Below, piece after piece: positions 1 to 11,570 of a stretch of DNA of 64,000 nucleotides. The stretch is from Diphasiastrum complanatum (taxonomy: Eukaryota > Streptophyta > Lycopodiopsida > Lycopodiales > Lycopodiaceae). The position numbers and the translations under genes were made by a program. How positions within the stretch are numbered: the stretch's first letter is position 1; each line of letters begins with the position of its first letter. The DNA lies in NCBI GenBank assembly GCA_029204225.1, contig MU832006.1:1-64000 (forward strand), in the 5' to 3' direction. Under the pieces are notes generated by a model. It was given only the letters and a program-made list of their open reading frames with translations, made no database searches and had not been told where the DNA came from.

Positions 1-1
1 T

Positions 2-825
2 ACAACACCAAGGACCTCACAACAAAATGAAGTGGCAGAAAGGTAGAATAGGACTTTATGTGAAAGTGCTAAAGCCATAAGATTGAGTGCTAACTTTGAT
101 AAGCCATTTTGGGATCAAGCTTTGTCTGTGCCAATTTCTTGTGCAATAGGTGGCCGAGTGCTATTTTGGATGGAAGGACACGTTTTGAGATGCTATTCAA
201 GAGGAGGCCAAGTGTCAACTTTCTAAGAACTTTTGGATGCACATGTTATGTCAACATTACTCTTGATGATAGGACCAAGGAGGATCCATCTTCAAGAAAA
301 GGTATTTTTGTTGGATATAGTGAGGTGAGTAAAGCCTACAAGATTTACATTTCTTCTACTAACAAAGTGATTGTTGGTATAGATGTCATTTTTTATGAGG
401 GGAACATGCCAAAAGTATCTTCAAGCATGATTGATAGTGATGGATCTAACATTCTTGATGTTGATGTAAAGGATCCTACCTTGGATGGTGATGATGAAGG
501 ACCATCATCAAGTCAAAAGACAAGAAAAACATCAAGGGAAAGACAAATACCTTCAAGGCTCACATATGATGAGAAGGGTAAGCAAGTGGAAGTGACTCAT
601 TTTCATTTTCTCACATCTTTTGGTGAATCTTCTGGTGTAGATGGTGCTATGCAAGTGGATGGATGTTATCATGCTGTAACATCAAGTAATGGATCTGGAA
701 AACAAATTTCTTTCAATGACTTTGATGGTCAAGTTGAAGATCAAGAGGTTGATCTCAAAGGGCTTCAACAACATGAAAGGAAAGATGGCAATTTGGAGCT
801 AGTCAAGAGCATCAAAGGAGAGTGA
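2..825 (+). pseudogene. Ty1/Copia integrase C-terminal fragment (broken)
   Basis: This is the end of a Copia integrase core followed by its C-terminal SH3-like domain. The first bases encode the typical TPRTSQQNEVAER stretch, then an in-frame TAG near 44, then FDKPFWDQALS. A frameshift near 145-155 moves the match into the frame open to 825. That frame shows LDGRTRFEMLF, RTFGCTCYV and SSRKGIFVGYS, the usual Copia sequence after the catalytic core. The last third (from about 575) starts the reverse-transcriptase N-terminus (THFHFLTSFGE...DGAMQVDG), and the same text recurs at 39,256-39,520. The catalytic domain lies outside the window. The stop and frameshift make it non-functional. Confidence 0.85.
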
Positions 826-1260
826 ATTGGCAAAGATGTTATGGTTCTATTTTTGCAAGTTATTGAAGACTCATGTAAGAGTCAATTTGGAGCAATTTGG
901 AGCTAGTCAAGCATCAAAGGAGAGTCAATTGGCAAAGATGTTATGGATCTGTTTTTGCAAGTTATTGAAAACTCATGTAAGGTCAAAGGAGTAGCAAGGA
1001 AGTGTTTTTCAAGTTTACTTTACTTGTTCTATCTCATGTTTGAGCATTTACATGTGGATGTGTGCAAATTGTCAAGATATGGTAAAACTAGCTACATTGG
1101 TGAGCATCAATTTGGTGTTGGAGTTGTACTAGCATTCTTGGCCGGCCATTTCAATTTAAATTTCAATTTTTTGGGGAGTTCTTCTTACAATTTACCTCTG
1201 AGAATGATTCGTCCACCCCCCTATCTAATGAATATACTTGTAGAACTTGAAGACAGATAG
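826..1260 (+). pseudogene. Degenerate Copia remnant, same family as 39.5-39.8 kb
   Basis: No intact domain survives. The open stretch 943-1260 (KGVARKCFSSLLYLFYL, then HVDVCKLSRYGKTSYI) is clearly paralogous to 39,560-39,760, where the same words occur in two frames. A short segment (GGAGCTAGTCAAG...CAAAGATGTTATGG) is present twice, near 797 and 899, so a local duplication of about 100 bp occurred here. It sits where reverse transcriptase should follow the integrase, but the polymerase motifs are missing. Best read as an internally deleted Copia derivative. Confidence 0.6.
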
Positions 1261-1397
1261 GGTAAGTTTTGTTGATCAGTGGATTGTGATATCTTTTGTA
1301 GTCCAATAGTGAATCCATTGTGGAAGAAGATTGTAGACTGCTTCTGATCTTGGTTGACTGTGTTGCATTTATGTGCATGAGCTTAGTAAGGAGGAAG

Positions 1398-2306
1398 TGT
1401 GAAGAATAAAAAGCTATCCAACTTGTCTATAGGGGTTGATGAGGAAAATCATCTTGCTTGTGCATTTACAAGTTGTAAATATCATTCTCTAGCATGTACA
1501 AACTCGAGCTACATGACATGCACAATGTCTAGATGGTCATATTTCACTTTGTTCCATTGTATATATCAAAGGTCTGTGAATTGAGAACATGACCTTGTAG
1601 ATTAGGGCGAGTTTGAGTTAGGTAGATCTAGATTTGATGACATGCATAAAACTAGATGACATGCAAAATCAGTTAGTGTGCATGCATGCAACATGCAATC
1701 ACTGCATGCAACATGCAAGTCAGTATACATGTTCTACACATGTCCAAGTCATCTAGGGAAGTTACATGCAAGACATGCAAACACTATTTGACACATGCAT
1801 GTAGTTTTGTAGGTTCATATTCGAGAAATAACATTTGAACAAAGTAGGTATAAGTTAGGTGCAATTTCAGCATGCAAGCTGTTAGGTGTCAATATGGTAC
1901 ACTTGATTAGGTGTAGGGAATGTATTGAATGCAAGGAGTACCATGAATTTTGGCTCTCCTATATATGTACATATCATTCTCATTCATATGTAATGATGAA
2001 TCAAGCTTTGGTAATGACACAATGTCAAAATTGGATCTCAAGCTATTTTGCTTGTTTTGATATTCTCTCTCTAACTCGAGTAGAAGGCATTCTTCTTACA
2101 TTATTTTAGTCATGTATTCTCTCTATTTGTGAGGAATTAGATTTGCTTTGATCTGTAGCATTCTAGATTGTGCTCTAGCCTCAGATCTTGTGATAGATTG
2201 CAAAATTGCTCTACAGGTGATCTGTGTCCCACCACAAAGCATGGTCAAGATCATTCACACATTTGTTGTGGTTCCCCCCACGTGTGAAGTTGCTGGATTT
2301 TTCACA
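1398..2306 (+). repeat. Putative LTR ending at a primer-binding site
   Basis: The right end is well supported: a terminal TTTTTCACA is followed at once by an initiator-Met primer site. The left end is a guess from a purine-rich run (AAGGAGGAAG, 1388-1397) followed by TGTGAAGAAT. A CTATATATG near 1972 could be the promoter TATA. There is no second copy in the window to confirm the boundaries. The sequence does not match the LTR at 4394-4923 that closes the element downstream. Confidence 0.35.
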
Positions 2307-2319
2307 TGGTATCAGAGCC
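2307..2319 (+). other. Copia primer-binding site (initiator tRNA-Met)
   Basis: TGGTATCAGAGCC directly abuts a CA-ended LTR. It is the standard plant Copia primer site, complementary to the 3' end of initiator tRNA-Met. Confidence 0.8.
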
Positions 2320-3083
2320 ATACCATGCTTTGAATGCTACTAACATCAGATGTATGAAGATTTTTCTGTCAATTCAAGCTAGGAAGCTGTTTAGCAGTGT
2401 TTTGCTATCTTTTCTTGAACAGTTTTTTGGTGAATGAGGTAAAGACTGATATTTTTAGTCTAGAATAGAGGATGTATGGAATTTTGACTTTTCACAGGTG
2501 TGAAAACCAGAATACATCATTTGACTCTATCTCCTCTATGTTAGATCCAAAGATACTGACATTATAGCTTGTTGGAAAGCTAGAAGAGTCACATGCCAAT
2601 GCAATTAGTTTTAGTTCATTCTAATGTGCCTAGTAGGAGTTATAGCTCTTAAAGAGGTAGGGAGAGACCCAAAACCCGAGTGGATACTTTTTGATTTGAA
2701 TATATTGCATGCATGATTCATTCACAGTTTTGGTACTCAATCTGAGATAGAATTGGATAAGACAAGTTTTTGTAGTCATAGTCACATCATTTGACACAAA
2801 GAGTTGTGTTTTGATTTGAATGTGTGTTTCTAGAGTGTTTTCATTCATTTGAAACTTGTGGAAAAATTTGACATCAGAATTGTAATTGCTTCATCAGTAG
2901 ATAGAGCCTAGATCCAAATCCAATTTGATTGATTTTCTGTTGTGAGATAGGTCTCACATAGCTGTTGCAAGATTTTACATAAGATTTGGTAGTACACCCA
3001 ATTGTTTTGGTTCCTATAGTGAAAGAGAAGCAGCATATTCAATTTCATTTTTTGTTGTCCAATTTACAAGAGTCTTCACATTC
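2320..3083 (+). other. Untranslated Copia leader
   Basis: The stretch between the primer site and the gag start codon holds only short chance ORFs and no recognisable motif. Its position fits a retrotransposon 5' leader. Confidence 0.5.
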
Positions 3084-3569
3084 ATGACATCTATAGGAGA
3101 TTTTCTCTTTGAAGCTAGTGAGAGACTAGATACCTTCAATTATTCATTTTGGAAGGATAGGATAGAATCCTTGTTTATTCTTTATGGTGTACTGGACATT
3201 GTATCAGGAATTGAAGTTGAACCTGATGCTTATGATGAGGCTCATAGATTCAAGAAGAGAGCAAGAATTGCTCTTCATATCATCAAATTGAACATCTCTG
3301 ATGAGATGTTGAGAGAAATAAGTTCATGCACCTCAGCCAAGGAGACTTGGAAAACTCTTAAGTCCATTCATGAAGCAAAGATCAAGTCAAGAGGGAGGAG
3401 CAAGAACAGTTTTTCTCAAGCCTTCACCAAGGACAAATCAAAGAACAAAGACTATAGTGGAGTAGAAGATGATTCAACTCATTCTTCCAATTTCAAGAAG
3501 AAGACTCAAGAAGATCAAGCCAATTTTATCATAGAAAACTTACATGCAAGTTGTGGAGAGGCAATTTAG
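3084..3569 (+). pseudogene. Copia gag, truncated by internal deletion
   Basis: The start MTSIGDFLFEASERLD...SFWKDRIESL, followed by KKRARIALHIIKLNISDEML and SAKETWKTLKSIHE, is the usual N-terminal Copia gag (UBN2/DUF4219 type). Gag forms the virus-like particle that packages the element RNA. After about residue 100 the sequence jumps to a lysine-rich stretch, and the zinc knuckle is missing. The protease and early pol are deleted, so the gag frame runs almost directly into an integrase fragment. The ATG follows a leader of about 760 bp after the primer site. Non-functional. Confidence 0.8.
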
Positions 3570-3966
3570 TACATTTGGATGTGCATTTTACTAGTTCTTT
3601 GAGTAATGGAGGAGTAAAGATGTTTGTGACTTGCATTGATGACTTTAGTAGATATTCTTGGATTATTTTCTAAAGAGTGAGTATTTCATATTTGATGTCT
3701 TTCTCAAGTTCAAGAATGTTGTGGAGAGTCAATTCAACATGAAGATCAAGTGCTTAAAGTTGGCAAATGAAGACCTATTAACAAAGTTCAAAGAGGTTTG
3801 TGTGGCACATGGGATCAAGAGGGAGCTTTCAACCTCAAAGGTTCTACATAGTGTGGAAGAGAGGAAGGTGAATATTTTTGAAAGAGCTATATCCATGAGC
3901 GTGAATGCAAATCTTCCTAAGTCATTATGGGATCAAATAAGTAGAAAATCCATAAGTGCTCATTGA
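3569..3966 (+). pseudogene. Copia integrase fragment with frameshifts
   Basis: One frame encodes VHLDVHFTSS...FVTCIDDFSRYSW, matching the first catalytic Asp region of Copia integrase (normally VHTDVCGP...FVTFIDDFSRK.W). Near 3658 the match shifts to another frame, with FDVFLKFKNVVESQ, FKEVCVAHGIKRELST and ERAISMSVNANLPKSLW. The strand-transfer region has decayed (for example the block normally reading LRSDNGGEF). It is fused in place to a truncated gag and followed by an RNase H end, so reverse transcriptase has been lost. Confidence 0.8.
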
Positions 3967-3978
3967 ATTTTCATAGGT

Positions 3979-4354
3979 GATGGAGCTATATCATGGATGT
4001 CAAAGAAGCAAGCCACTATCTCATTGTCATCTAGTGAGGCCTAGTACAAAGCACTTACACATTGCACAAAGGAGATGGTATGGATCAAGAGGATGATCAA
4101 GGATCTTCACTTGCTGAATTTTTCAAAGAGCCCAATCATCTTTTGTGAAAACCTATCAGCCCAAAATTTGGAAACCAATCCTATCTTTCAGGCTAGGAGC
4201 AAGCATATTGAGGTGGCATATCACTTTGTAAAGGAGCAAGTCATGGCAAAGGAGGTGGAGCTTCAACATGTTTCTTGAAGGGAATGTGTAGCTGATATCT
4301 TTACCAAAGCATTGGGAAAAGACTTGTTCATGAAGCATAGGACTTCACTTTGAG
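3979..4354 (+). pseudogene. Copia RNase H C-terminus
   Basis: DGAISWMSKKQATISLSSSEA is the classic Copia RNase H motif (normally W.SKKQ..VA.SS.EAEY). A TAG replaces the Glu codon of SEAEY. Downstream SKHIEVAYHFVKEQV and ADIFTKALGKDLF match the end of Copia pol. A TGA near 4276 and another near 4353 interrupt it. The reading frame ends just before the polypurine tract at 4384. Confidence 0.85.
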
Positions 4355-4383
4355 TGTTATCAAAGTCTATGCTAAAACTAGTT

Positions 4384-4923
<540 letters not shown>

Positions 4924-6429
4924 CGTGTGAAATAGGGATGTGGGAATTTGTTATGTGATTTATAAAAAAAGAGTAGAAACTAAGATGAATGAAGTTTGAA
5001 GTAGAAGCCCAAATTAAGAATGATTGTAAAGCATGAGCAGGATTTTGGACTTGATAAGTAAATCCACATGCCTTTTTGGGTCAATTGTATTATCGTTTTT
5101 TGAGCTCACACAAACAACTTAGCTTCTCAGTTTCTTGTTACAATGTGTTGTAGTTGTGGAAGTAATCTTGGCTATATAAGATTCTTGGGTAGTTGATGAA
5201 AATGAAAATTCCAACATGTGCAGTAGATCACTTTTTAGACATGAGAGATGACAAAGGCACCATATTTTGTGCCTTCTAGTAGCCACATCAATGGTCTTGT
5301 TTATCTCAACCAATTGAATCTCATACTAAATTGATCTAACTTGTTCATAAAATACTACTATCCAAGTTACAAGCAAAACTACATAGAGTAGAAAACAAGG
5401 AGAAGTTAGCAAATATAAAGAGCAAAATACAATCTCATGAAGAATCAAGTTAATAAGCTACTATAAAAATTCTGAGTTGACTATGCTAAACTAAAACTAG
5501 AGTTATATTAAAAACTATTTGTTATGTCCCTGACTTATTTAGAACGAGTCAATAACTTGGATCTAGAGTTGAATGATGCACTTTTGTGAGTGGGATGGGC
5601 TACGGTAGTGTGGGATGTCATAGCTATTGTTCATCACTGGACATATCTCAACAATCTTTCCTACATATATTCATATTTTTAGCAATATAAGATACAAACA
5701 CGATCAAGAAAACATTACTTGGATCAACAAACAAAGTTACAAAACTATTCCAAAAATCCCAAATATATCGTACTTGTGCCATGCCGACAAAGACATGGAC
5801 AACATACTTCTCAACAAGCACGAAGTCCCACATTTTTGTTTGCAAGTTGTTACCACTCGCTCAGATAGATGTAGTAAGAAAATACTTATGCCACAAAAAC
5901 CAGAAGCATTGGAGGATTATATTCACAGACAGTACTCATCAAAACGAGAATGCTCGTCAACATATATAATTCTAACATACACATTAAAGACAAACTCGTC
6001 AATGGACCTAATGGTACATTCCAAACAAATTAATGGTATATACTTTAAATTACACTTTGAAAACGTCTCAAAGAAACACACCAACAAAAGTTCTAGGAGT
6101 CTCCAACATTGACATGCTCCCTTCAAATGATTTTATGAGTCATCTCACAATACTCTTGAGTCAACATAACCTCAAACAAATAATCAAACCAGACTCAATA
6201 TTATAGGAAATCTAGCTACACCATTTATGGACAAATTCTTACAACTTGATACATTTCCATGAAGTCACTTATCCATTATTTTATTTACATGCACCATGAC
6301 AAGTCATTAACTAAGAACCATTCTTGGAAATGAAATAAAGCAAAGCAATTTTTTCAATGGCATATACGCCAGCATTTCAATGGCTTGCCACTATTCCCTT
6401 GGTTATCTTGTTTATATTTTATTTGTGCT
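4924..6429. other. No gene recognised
   Basis: AT-rich sequence with scattered short ORFs on both strands. The longest, at 5627-6112, resembles nothing I know and lacks any compositional sign of coding. No RNA gene or clear repeat boundary is visible. Confidence 0.5.
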
Positions 6430-7290
6430 ACTTAGGATGCACTATGTGATGATTATAATTATCGATATGAAGTCACAACACCATAAACATATGGATTTCT
6501 TTGAAGTCAATATCTTGTACTTGAATTGTGCTTGGGTGCTTACGAAGAACTCACGATGATGAAGATGATCGATCTGAAGAAAAATCAGCACATGTAATGA
6601 CTTCACCCCAAAATGGTTTAGGGAGAGAGACATCTAGCCTCAAGGCCTTAGCACACTCACAAAGTGATCTATTTGTCCTCTCGACCACTCCATTTTGTTG
6701 AGGGGTATAAGGACATGGAGATTATTCTCCACCATGATCACTTCTTAATACTTTGATCTTAGTATTAAGTTGATTTTCAATTAGAGTTTTGAACTTCACA
6801 AATGAATCAAACACCATACTCTTCATAGGCAAACCATAGATCCAAGCATATCTTGAATGATCACCTATAAATGATCATTAGATACATGAGAGAAGCTCTG
6901 CACATCCGAATGTACAATCTCTACAGGAGTGGAGAGGCCGAGAGCTAGCTCCTTTGCACACATGATCTCCATTGACTTGAAGTCAAGATGGCCTAACCTC
7001 TTGTGCCATAGCTCTCCACTTGAGTGATTTTCTTAGCATCCAATTTATACAACCTTCCATGTTTAAATCCCTTTGCCCTTTGATATGCATACGTCATTCT
7101 TCAAAATGGAACAAACACCATACTTGAAGTTGACATCCAAACCATTATCCATGAGCTGACCAACACTTAGCAAAATTTTGGTGATTGATGGTACATAAAG
7201 AACATCATCTAGATCCATCCACATTACGAGAGAGTGTTGGATTTCAAAGATCAAGTGAAAATCCACTTGTTCATGTGTTTCTTGCAAGTG
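6430..7290 (-). pseudogene. Copia pre-integrase and integrase fragment
   Basis: Read on the minus strand, 7287-7063 gives LDDVLYVPSITKILLSVGQL and NDVCISKGKG, the Copia gag-pre-integrase region. The next part (to about 6960) has decayed HLDFKSMEIM and VEIVHSDVQ. Further on come QNGVVERTNRSLCECAKAL and LPKPFWGEVITC, the integrase end. Multiple stops and frameshifts are present. Neither gag nor reverse transcriptase is found next to it, so it is an isolated pol fragment. Confidence 0.8.
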
Positions 7291-7889
7291 TAAATACTTA
7301 GGAATTTTGAAAACTACAAGTTTTGGACAAAAGATTGAAATTGAGAATTGAAATCTATTTTCATCTAGAGAATAAAAAACTATTGCAATTCTTGCCTTGG
7401 ATTGATGGGTCAGAAGGAGTTGGATTCTATTTCAATCTAAATGTCTATTTTGAACTCTAAGGTCAAAATCAAAAAATTGACCCCTAAAGTTGAAACTAGA
7501 AAATCAATCTCGTGTCTATTTTGACCCAAAGAATCGACTATCATCTGTTTTGATCCAAAGTCACGATCTCACTATGATTCAAAAAAATGATGTATACATA
7601 AGAGATTAAGCTTTAAAACGGTAGTCATCTACTATAGGACACCTTAGCTAGCAGTAGTTGATTGTTTGTAAACATCTATCAATATTTGCAAGTAGGAGAT
7701 CACTTCTATGAACTCAAGACAATTAAGGCCAATAAAGGGTAGATCATATTATGTATTGTAATCTTTTCAAGATCACTTTTGCTTAATCTAAAGTATTGCT
7801 GATTGCTACAATATAGATCTTCAAACAAGTTTTTACTTCTCCTACCACTGTCCATTCTCACTCCACTTGTTTCATTTCGATTTTTGACA
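7291..7889 (+). repeat. Putative Copia LTR 3' portion
   Basis: The sequence just before the primer site at 7890 ends in TTTTTGACA and is pyrimidine-rich, as in Copia U5 regions. The left boundary cannot be set because no second copy is present. The stretch 7380-7560 has several diverged copies of a CAAAATCGA/GACCC-like word, also seen near 57,900-58,170, and no coding signal. Confidence 0.35.
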
Positions 7890-7901
7890 TGGTATTAGAG
7901 C
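7890..7901 (+). other. Copia primer-binding site, one mismatch
   Basis: TGGTATTAGAGC differs by one base (C to T) from the usual initiator-Met site and follows an LTR-like CA end. Confidence 0.6.
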
Positions 7902-8340
7902 TTTGTCTCTGACAACCCTATAGCTCTTGAATAACTCTTGAATAACCTGAGTCTCCCTATAGCTCTCGTGTGATGAAGCACCTTCTCTCATAGGAAATGC
8001 TTAGACCAAATTGGTAAACACACTTTTATCTCTCTAGAAAGTAATTTTTTCTCTCTAGACATTATTGATTCCCAAGCTTCTTGTTATTATGATTATAGAT
8101 AGTATGAGCTGATGGCACCAATCAAAGTTGGTGGGCCATAGGAACTTGTTGCTAGCTTGTTTCTTAGTCACAATGGCCCTAGGAGTAATGTTGGTGCTAG
8201 TGGTGCGAGGAGTAAAATTGGTGCAACTTTACAATAAGCTAAGAATCATGATTTAGTCACCATCAAAGACATCAATTCCATTGTGATTTAGTTAAAGGCA
8301 AGAAGTTTAGGGGAAGCTACCTCCTAGTATCAACTCGTAA
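7902..8340 (+). pseudogene. Copia leader and gag N-terminus remnant
   Basis: The leader carries repeated TCTCTCTAGA(A) motifs, then an ATG near 8111 whose frame (with stops) contains NVGASGAR. The same leader and GASGA-rich start recur at 32,330-32,605, so both derive from one Copia family with a Gly/Ala-rich gag N-terminus. No gag core follows. Confidence 0.5.
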
Positions 8341-8929
8341 GAGCAATATCAATATATAAATATTATATATAGACACACACCTTTTACCACTACTCTTTGA
8401 TGTTTTGCCACTAGGCTCCCCTTATCACGAGCATACTCTTCTTGAGCTCCAAAATTTTGGAGCATGTCATCTCTCTTTCGAAAAGGCACCGCACCCTTCA
8501 TACATGAAATTAGTAATTACAAGTTTCCAAAGTCACAAGAGAACCTTTATATCATCCCTATATGCTTGGAATTTGACTCGCATATCTAGGAGTTTAAAAG
8601 GCTTCTTGTATTTTTAACCTTAATAGAACATGCTTAAACATACAGGTCTACTTGGATTTTTAGTTCCATATGACGTGCATGTTTCAAGGTTACCTTTCAT
8701 CAAAAAAATGTCAGAAGATTGCAACCTCTCTGAACATAATCCTATTCTCTTGACATAATGTATTTTGAGTGGAAACTTGTAAATGTTTCTCCTAAGATAT
8801 TGGCTTTATATTTTAACCTTTCAATAAAAAGCTACTCCTATACTGCCTTTCAATTGACAATTGGCATAAAGGAAATAGGCCTTTGACATGCATTGCATTA
8901 TGCATAGTTTGCAAATGCCAAGTCTGAAA
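8341..8929. other. No gene recognised
   Basis: AT-rich spacer between the Copia remnant and the segmental duplication. Only short ORFs, no motif. Confidence 0.4.
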
Positions 8930-10531
8930 TGACTTGCTCCCCTCCTGTGCTGAACAGTGAAATACAGGTCTCAGATTTAAGAGTATTACCTGATCCAGCA
9001 TACTCTGCAGGATTAGGAATCATAATAATATCAATTGATGAATTAGAGCTTATCAGAAAAGTCAAATGATGAATTGCAGATCCAAAGTTTATCTCGTAGA
9101 ATTGCAGGTGTGTTAAGTTATACATTGTACAAGTAATATGTTAGTGTATTTAAATGCATACATGGACTTTTAAGAAAACGAGGGCACACTCAGCGGTGTA
9201 TATAGTGTTGATACTTCATCGTATTTCTTGTTACTAGCCGTAAAAAGGTCGTCGCTATGGAAAAGAATGCAGTTTCGAAGCAGAATGATTTGACATCAAC
9301 TGTGGCTGAAGGAACAAAGGTTGGCTTCAACCTTCTGGCATGTGTCCAACCATCCAGTACATCAGTTTGAAGAGGCTCTTATATCTGACTGTGAAGGGTA
9401 TACCAGAACTTCTCAAAACAATACTGCATTGCAGTAGGAATCATAGTCAAACGTATAGATCTAAGCTGTATACCAAGATCAAGTAGCCACAAACACAGTG
9501 TTTATATGTATTTTAAACACATCTCGTCAGTACCTGTGATGTATTTGATAGATAATTCTATGAGGAAAGTTACATAGCCACAAGCACATCATTTGAACAT
9601 GAAAGATTATAAACACATCTCATCAGTACATAATGTATTTGATAGCTTCTGTGAGGAAACTACTGGCAATTATAGCCAGAAGGTGGGTTAAATCACCTTC
9701 AGGCTTCTAGTCTTCTAAGACTTGAGAATGTCAACCTTGCACGGCTTATTAGTTGGTATGATACAAAGTTCTAAACAGATCAATAAGCGAATCCATTGTT
9801 GACTAACCTAACCTATAGGAAATCTACTCAGCTTTGTAAACTGAAGACGTTGGTTGAAATTGCTACGTCTGCGCTACCAAAGAGTTTGATTAAGAGTGCT
9901 TGCATCAAATATCTACCATTTATGTCGACTAGCAAAAATTTATGAAGACTTTAATAATTTTTTGAACTAATTCGAGATTTTTTTGTAGCCATCCCAGTTT
10001 CACTTCCCACATATGTTGATCTTCTCAGGATCTCGAGCTGTGTAGATAGTTTGATGAGTAGCATCTCATCTTATGCTGAGTAAAAGCAGAGCTATTTATT
10101 AACGTTGAACAATGCGAAGCGTTACGTCTGGTTTAGTCTTGAGGCGACTTGTAGTTCACCTCTTATTCTGCATATATAAGCACAATAGAGTTGAGCGATA
10201 GGCGGTGCAAGTCCTGCTGAAAGTAAGCGATTTTCAAAATCGTCCCTGAATTTGCCATTGAAAGCAAGTACAGCTGTTAATTCACTGGATATTTTACAGT
10301 GAGTTCGTCATTCCCTGCACGACATAGAAAGACATGATGATAAACTCATAACAAAAGGAAACCATCTTCAAATGCTACACTGATATTATTGAATCTTTAC
10401 TGCCAACACATGCTTGCAATGCCTCAATACAAGAACAGGAGTTTAAATGCAGAGATTTGAGAAAAGAATTTGCCAAAATGAGCAACATAGATCATTGCGA
10501 AAAATATTTCTATACTGGCAGCTCCATTGTG

Positions 10532-10541
10532 ACTATACCTG
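10532..10541 (-). other. Possible 5' splice site of a 3'-UTR intron (extensin 1)
   Basis: On the minus strand CTTTTACAG is followed by GTATAG 34 bases after the stop codon. The second extensin keeps the same context (CTTTCACAG, GTATGG). Introns in extensin 3' UTRs are known in plants. The acceptor was not identified. Confidence 0.35.
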
Positions 10542-10571
10542 TAAAAGAGTCCGTGATTGACCGATGAACAT

Positions 10572-11330
10572 CTAGTAGTGTGCAGGAGGAGGTGGTGGAG
10601 ACTTGTAGTAGTAAGGGGATGGAGGAGGAGGTGAAGGGGGTGGTGGGGATTTGTAGTAGTACGGGGATGGAGGAGGAGGTGATGGAGGTGGTGGGGACTT
10701 GTAGTAGTAGGGGGATGGAGGAGGAGGTGAGGGAGGTGGTGGGGACTTGTAGTAGTAGGGAGATGGAGGAGGAGGTGAGGGAGGTGGTGGAGACTTGTAG
10801 TAGTAAGGGGATGGAGGAGGAGGTGAAGGAGGTGGTGGAGACTTGTAGTAGTAAGGGGATGGAGGAGGAGGTGAGGGAGGTGGTGGAGACTTGTAGTAGT
10901 AAGGGGATGGAGGAGGAGGAAAGGGAGGTGGAGGAGATTTGTAATAGTAAGGGGAGGGAGGAGGTGGTGATGGAGGCGGTGGCGATTTGTAGTAGTAGGG
11001 TGATGGAGGAGGAGGCGATGGAGGCGGTGGGGATTTGTAATAGTAGGGAGATGGAGGAGGAAGCGATGGAGGCGGTGGGGATTTGTAATAGTAGGGAGAT
11101 GGAGGAGGAGGTGATGGTGGTGGTGGGGATTTGTAGTAGTATGGGGATGGAGGAGGAGGTGATGGAGGTGGTGGAGATTTATAGAAGTAGGGAGATGGAG
11201 GAGGAGGAGAGGGAGGTGGTGGAGAGGAATAGGAGTAAGATTCAGCATTGCCCATATTGAAGAAATGGGTGATGCTGGCTAGCACTACCAGCAGAGCCCA
11301 TATCAGCCTCGGGCCTTTCAAGCCCACCAT
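10572..11330 (-). CDS. Extensin (hydroxyproline-rich cell-wall glycoprotein)
   Basis: Predicted 252-residue secreted structural protein. Residues 1-29 are a signal peptide (core IWALLVVLASITHFF, likely cleavage after GNA). Then come thirteen 16-residue repeats of the type SPPPPSPPPPSPYYYK, with three variants (YFYK in repeat 1, SLPPP in repeat 4, FPPPP in repeat 7), and the tail SPPPPPAHY. SPPPP blocks are the usual sites of proline hydroxylation and arabinosylation. YYY supplies the YxY motif that peroxidases cross-link by isodityrosine. The start at 11,330 is chosen over an upstream in-frame ATG (11,408) because it gives the signal peptide directly and the second extensin conserves it. No stop or frameshift. 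Likely a real expressed gene. Confidence 0.93.
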   Translation of the reverse strand: MVGLKGPRLIWALLVVLASITHFFNMGNAESYSYSSPPPPSPPPPSPYFYKSPPPPSPPPPSPYYYKSPPPPSPPPPSPYYYKSPPPPSLPPPSPYYYKSPPPPSPPPPSPYYYKSPPPPSPPPPSPYYYKSPPPPFPPPPSPYYYKSPPPPSPPPPSPYYYKSPPPPSPPPPSPYYYKSPPPPSPPPPSPYYYKSPPPPSPPPPSPYYYKSPPPPSPPPPSPYYYKSPPPPSPPPPSPYYYKSPPPPPAHY

Positions 11331-11560
11331 TGTTCCTGCTTGCCTTTTCCGATCTTCCTCCTTGCTTCCAGTGAACAAAAGATTACAATGCAAGTATCTC
11401 GGATTCAAGTGCTGTTGATCAACAGATCCAAGTGACTAATAGCTTGCAAGCTCCAACCAAGCCTCGGAGAGATTTAGAAGAACGAGAGTGCAGAAGGAGG
11501 AGGGAGCTCAGAATGGAGTCCTGAGCTGTGAGAGTGATAAGTGAAGTTGTCGAGGCAGCT

Positions 11561-11570
11561 TTCTATAGTA
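11561..11570 (-). promoter_or_regulatory. TATA-like box of extensin 1
   Basis: On the minus strand the context CCACTGCG.ACTATAGAAAG.TGCC matches extensin 2, which has ACTATAAAAC. Copy 1 has the weaker TATAGAAA. The distance to the ATG is about 230 bp here against about 135 bp in copy 2, because copy 1 carries about 110 extra bases in the leader. Confidence 0.55.

Noticed and set aside
5627-6112. 161-codon ORF
   Set aside because: No recognisable domain, no homologous copy in the window and overlapping open frames on the other strand; probably chance in AT-rich DNA.
10424-11260. Long antisense and other-frame ORFs over extensin 1 (274 and 226 codons)
   Set aside because: They are products of the highly repetitive Pro/Tyr-coding DNA read in other frames (His/Leu- and Glu/Val-rich); the extensin frame has a signal peptide and known repeats.
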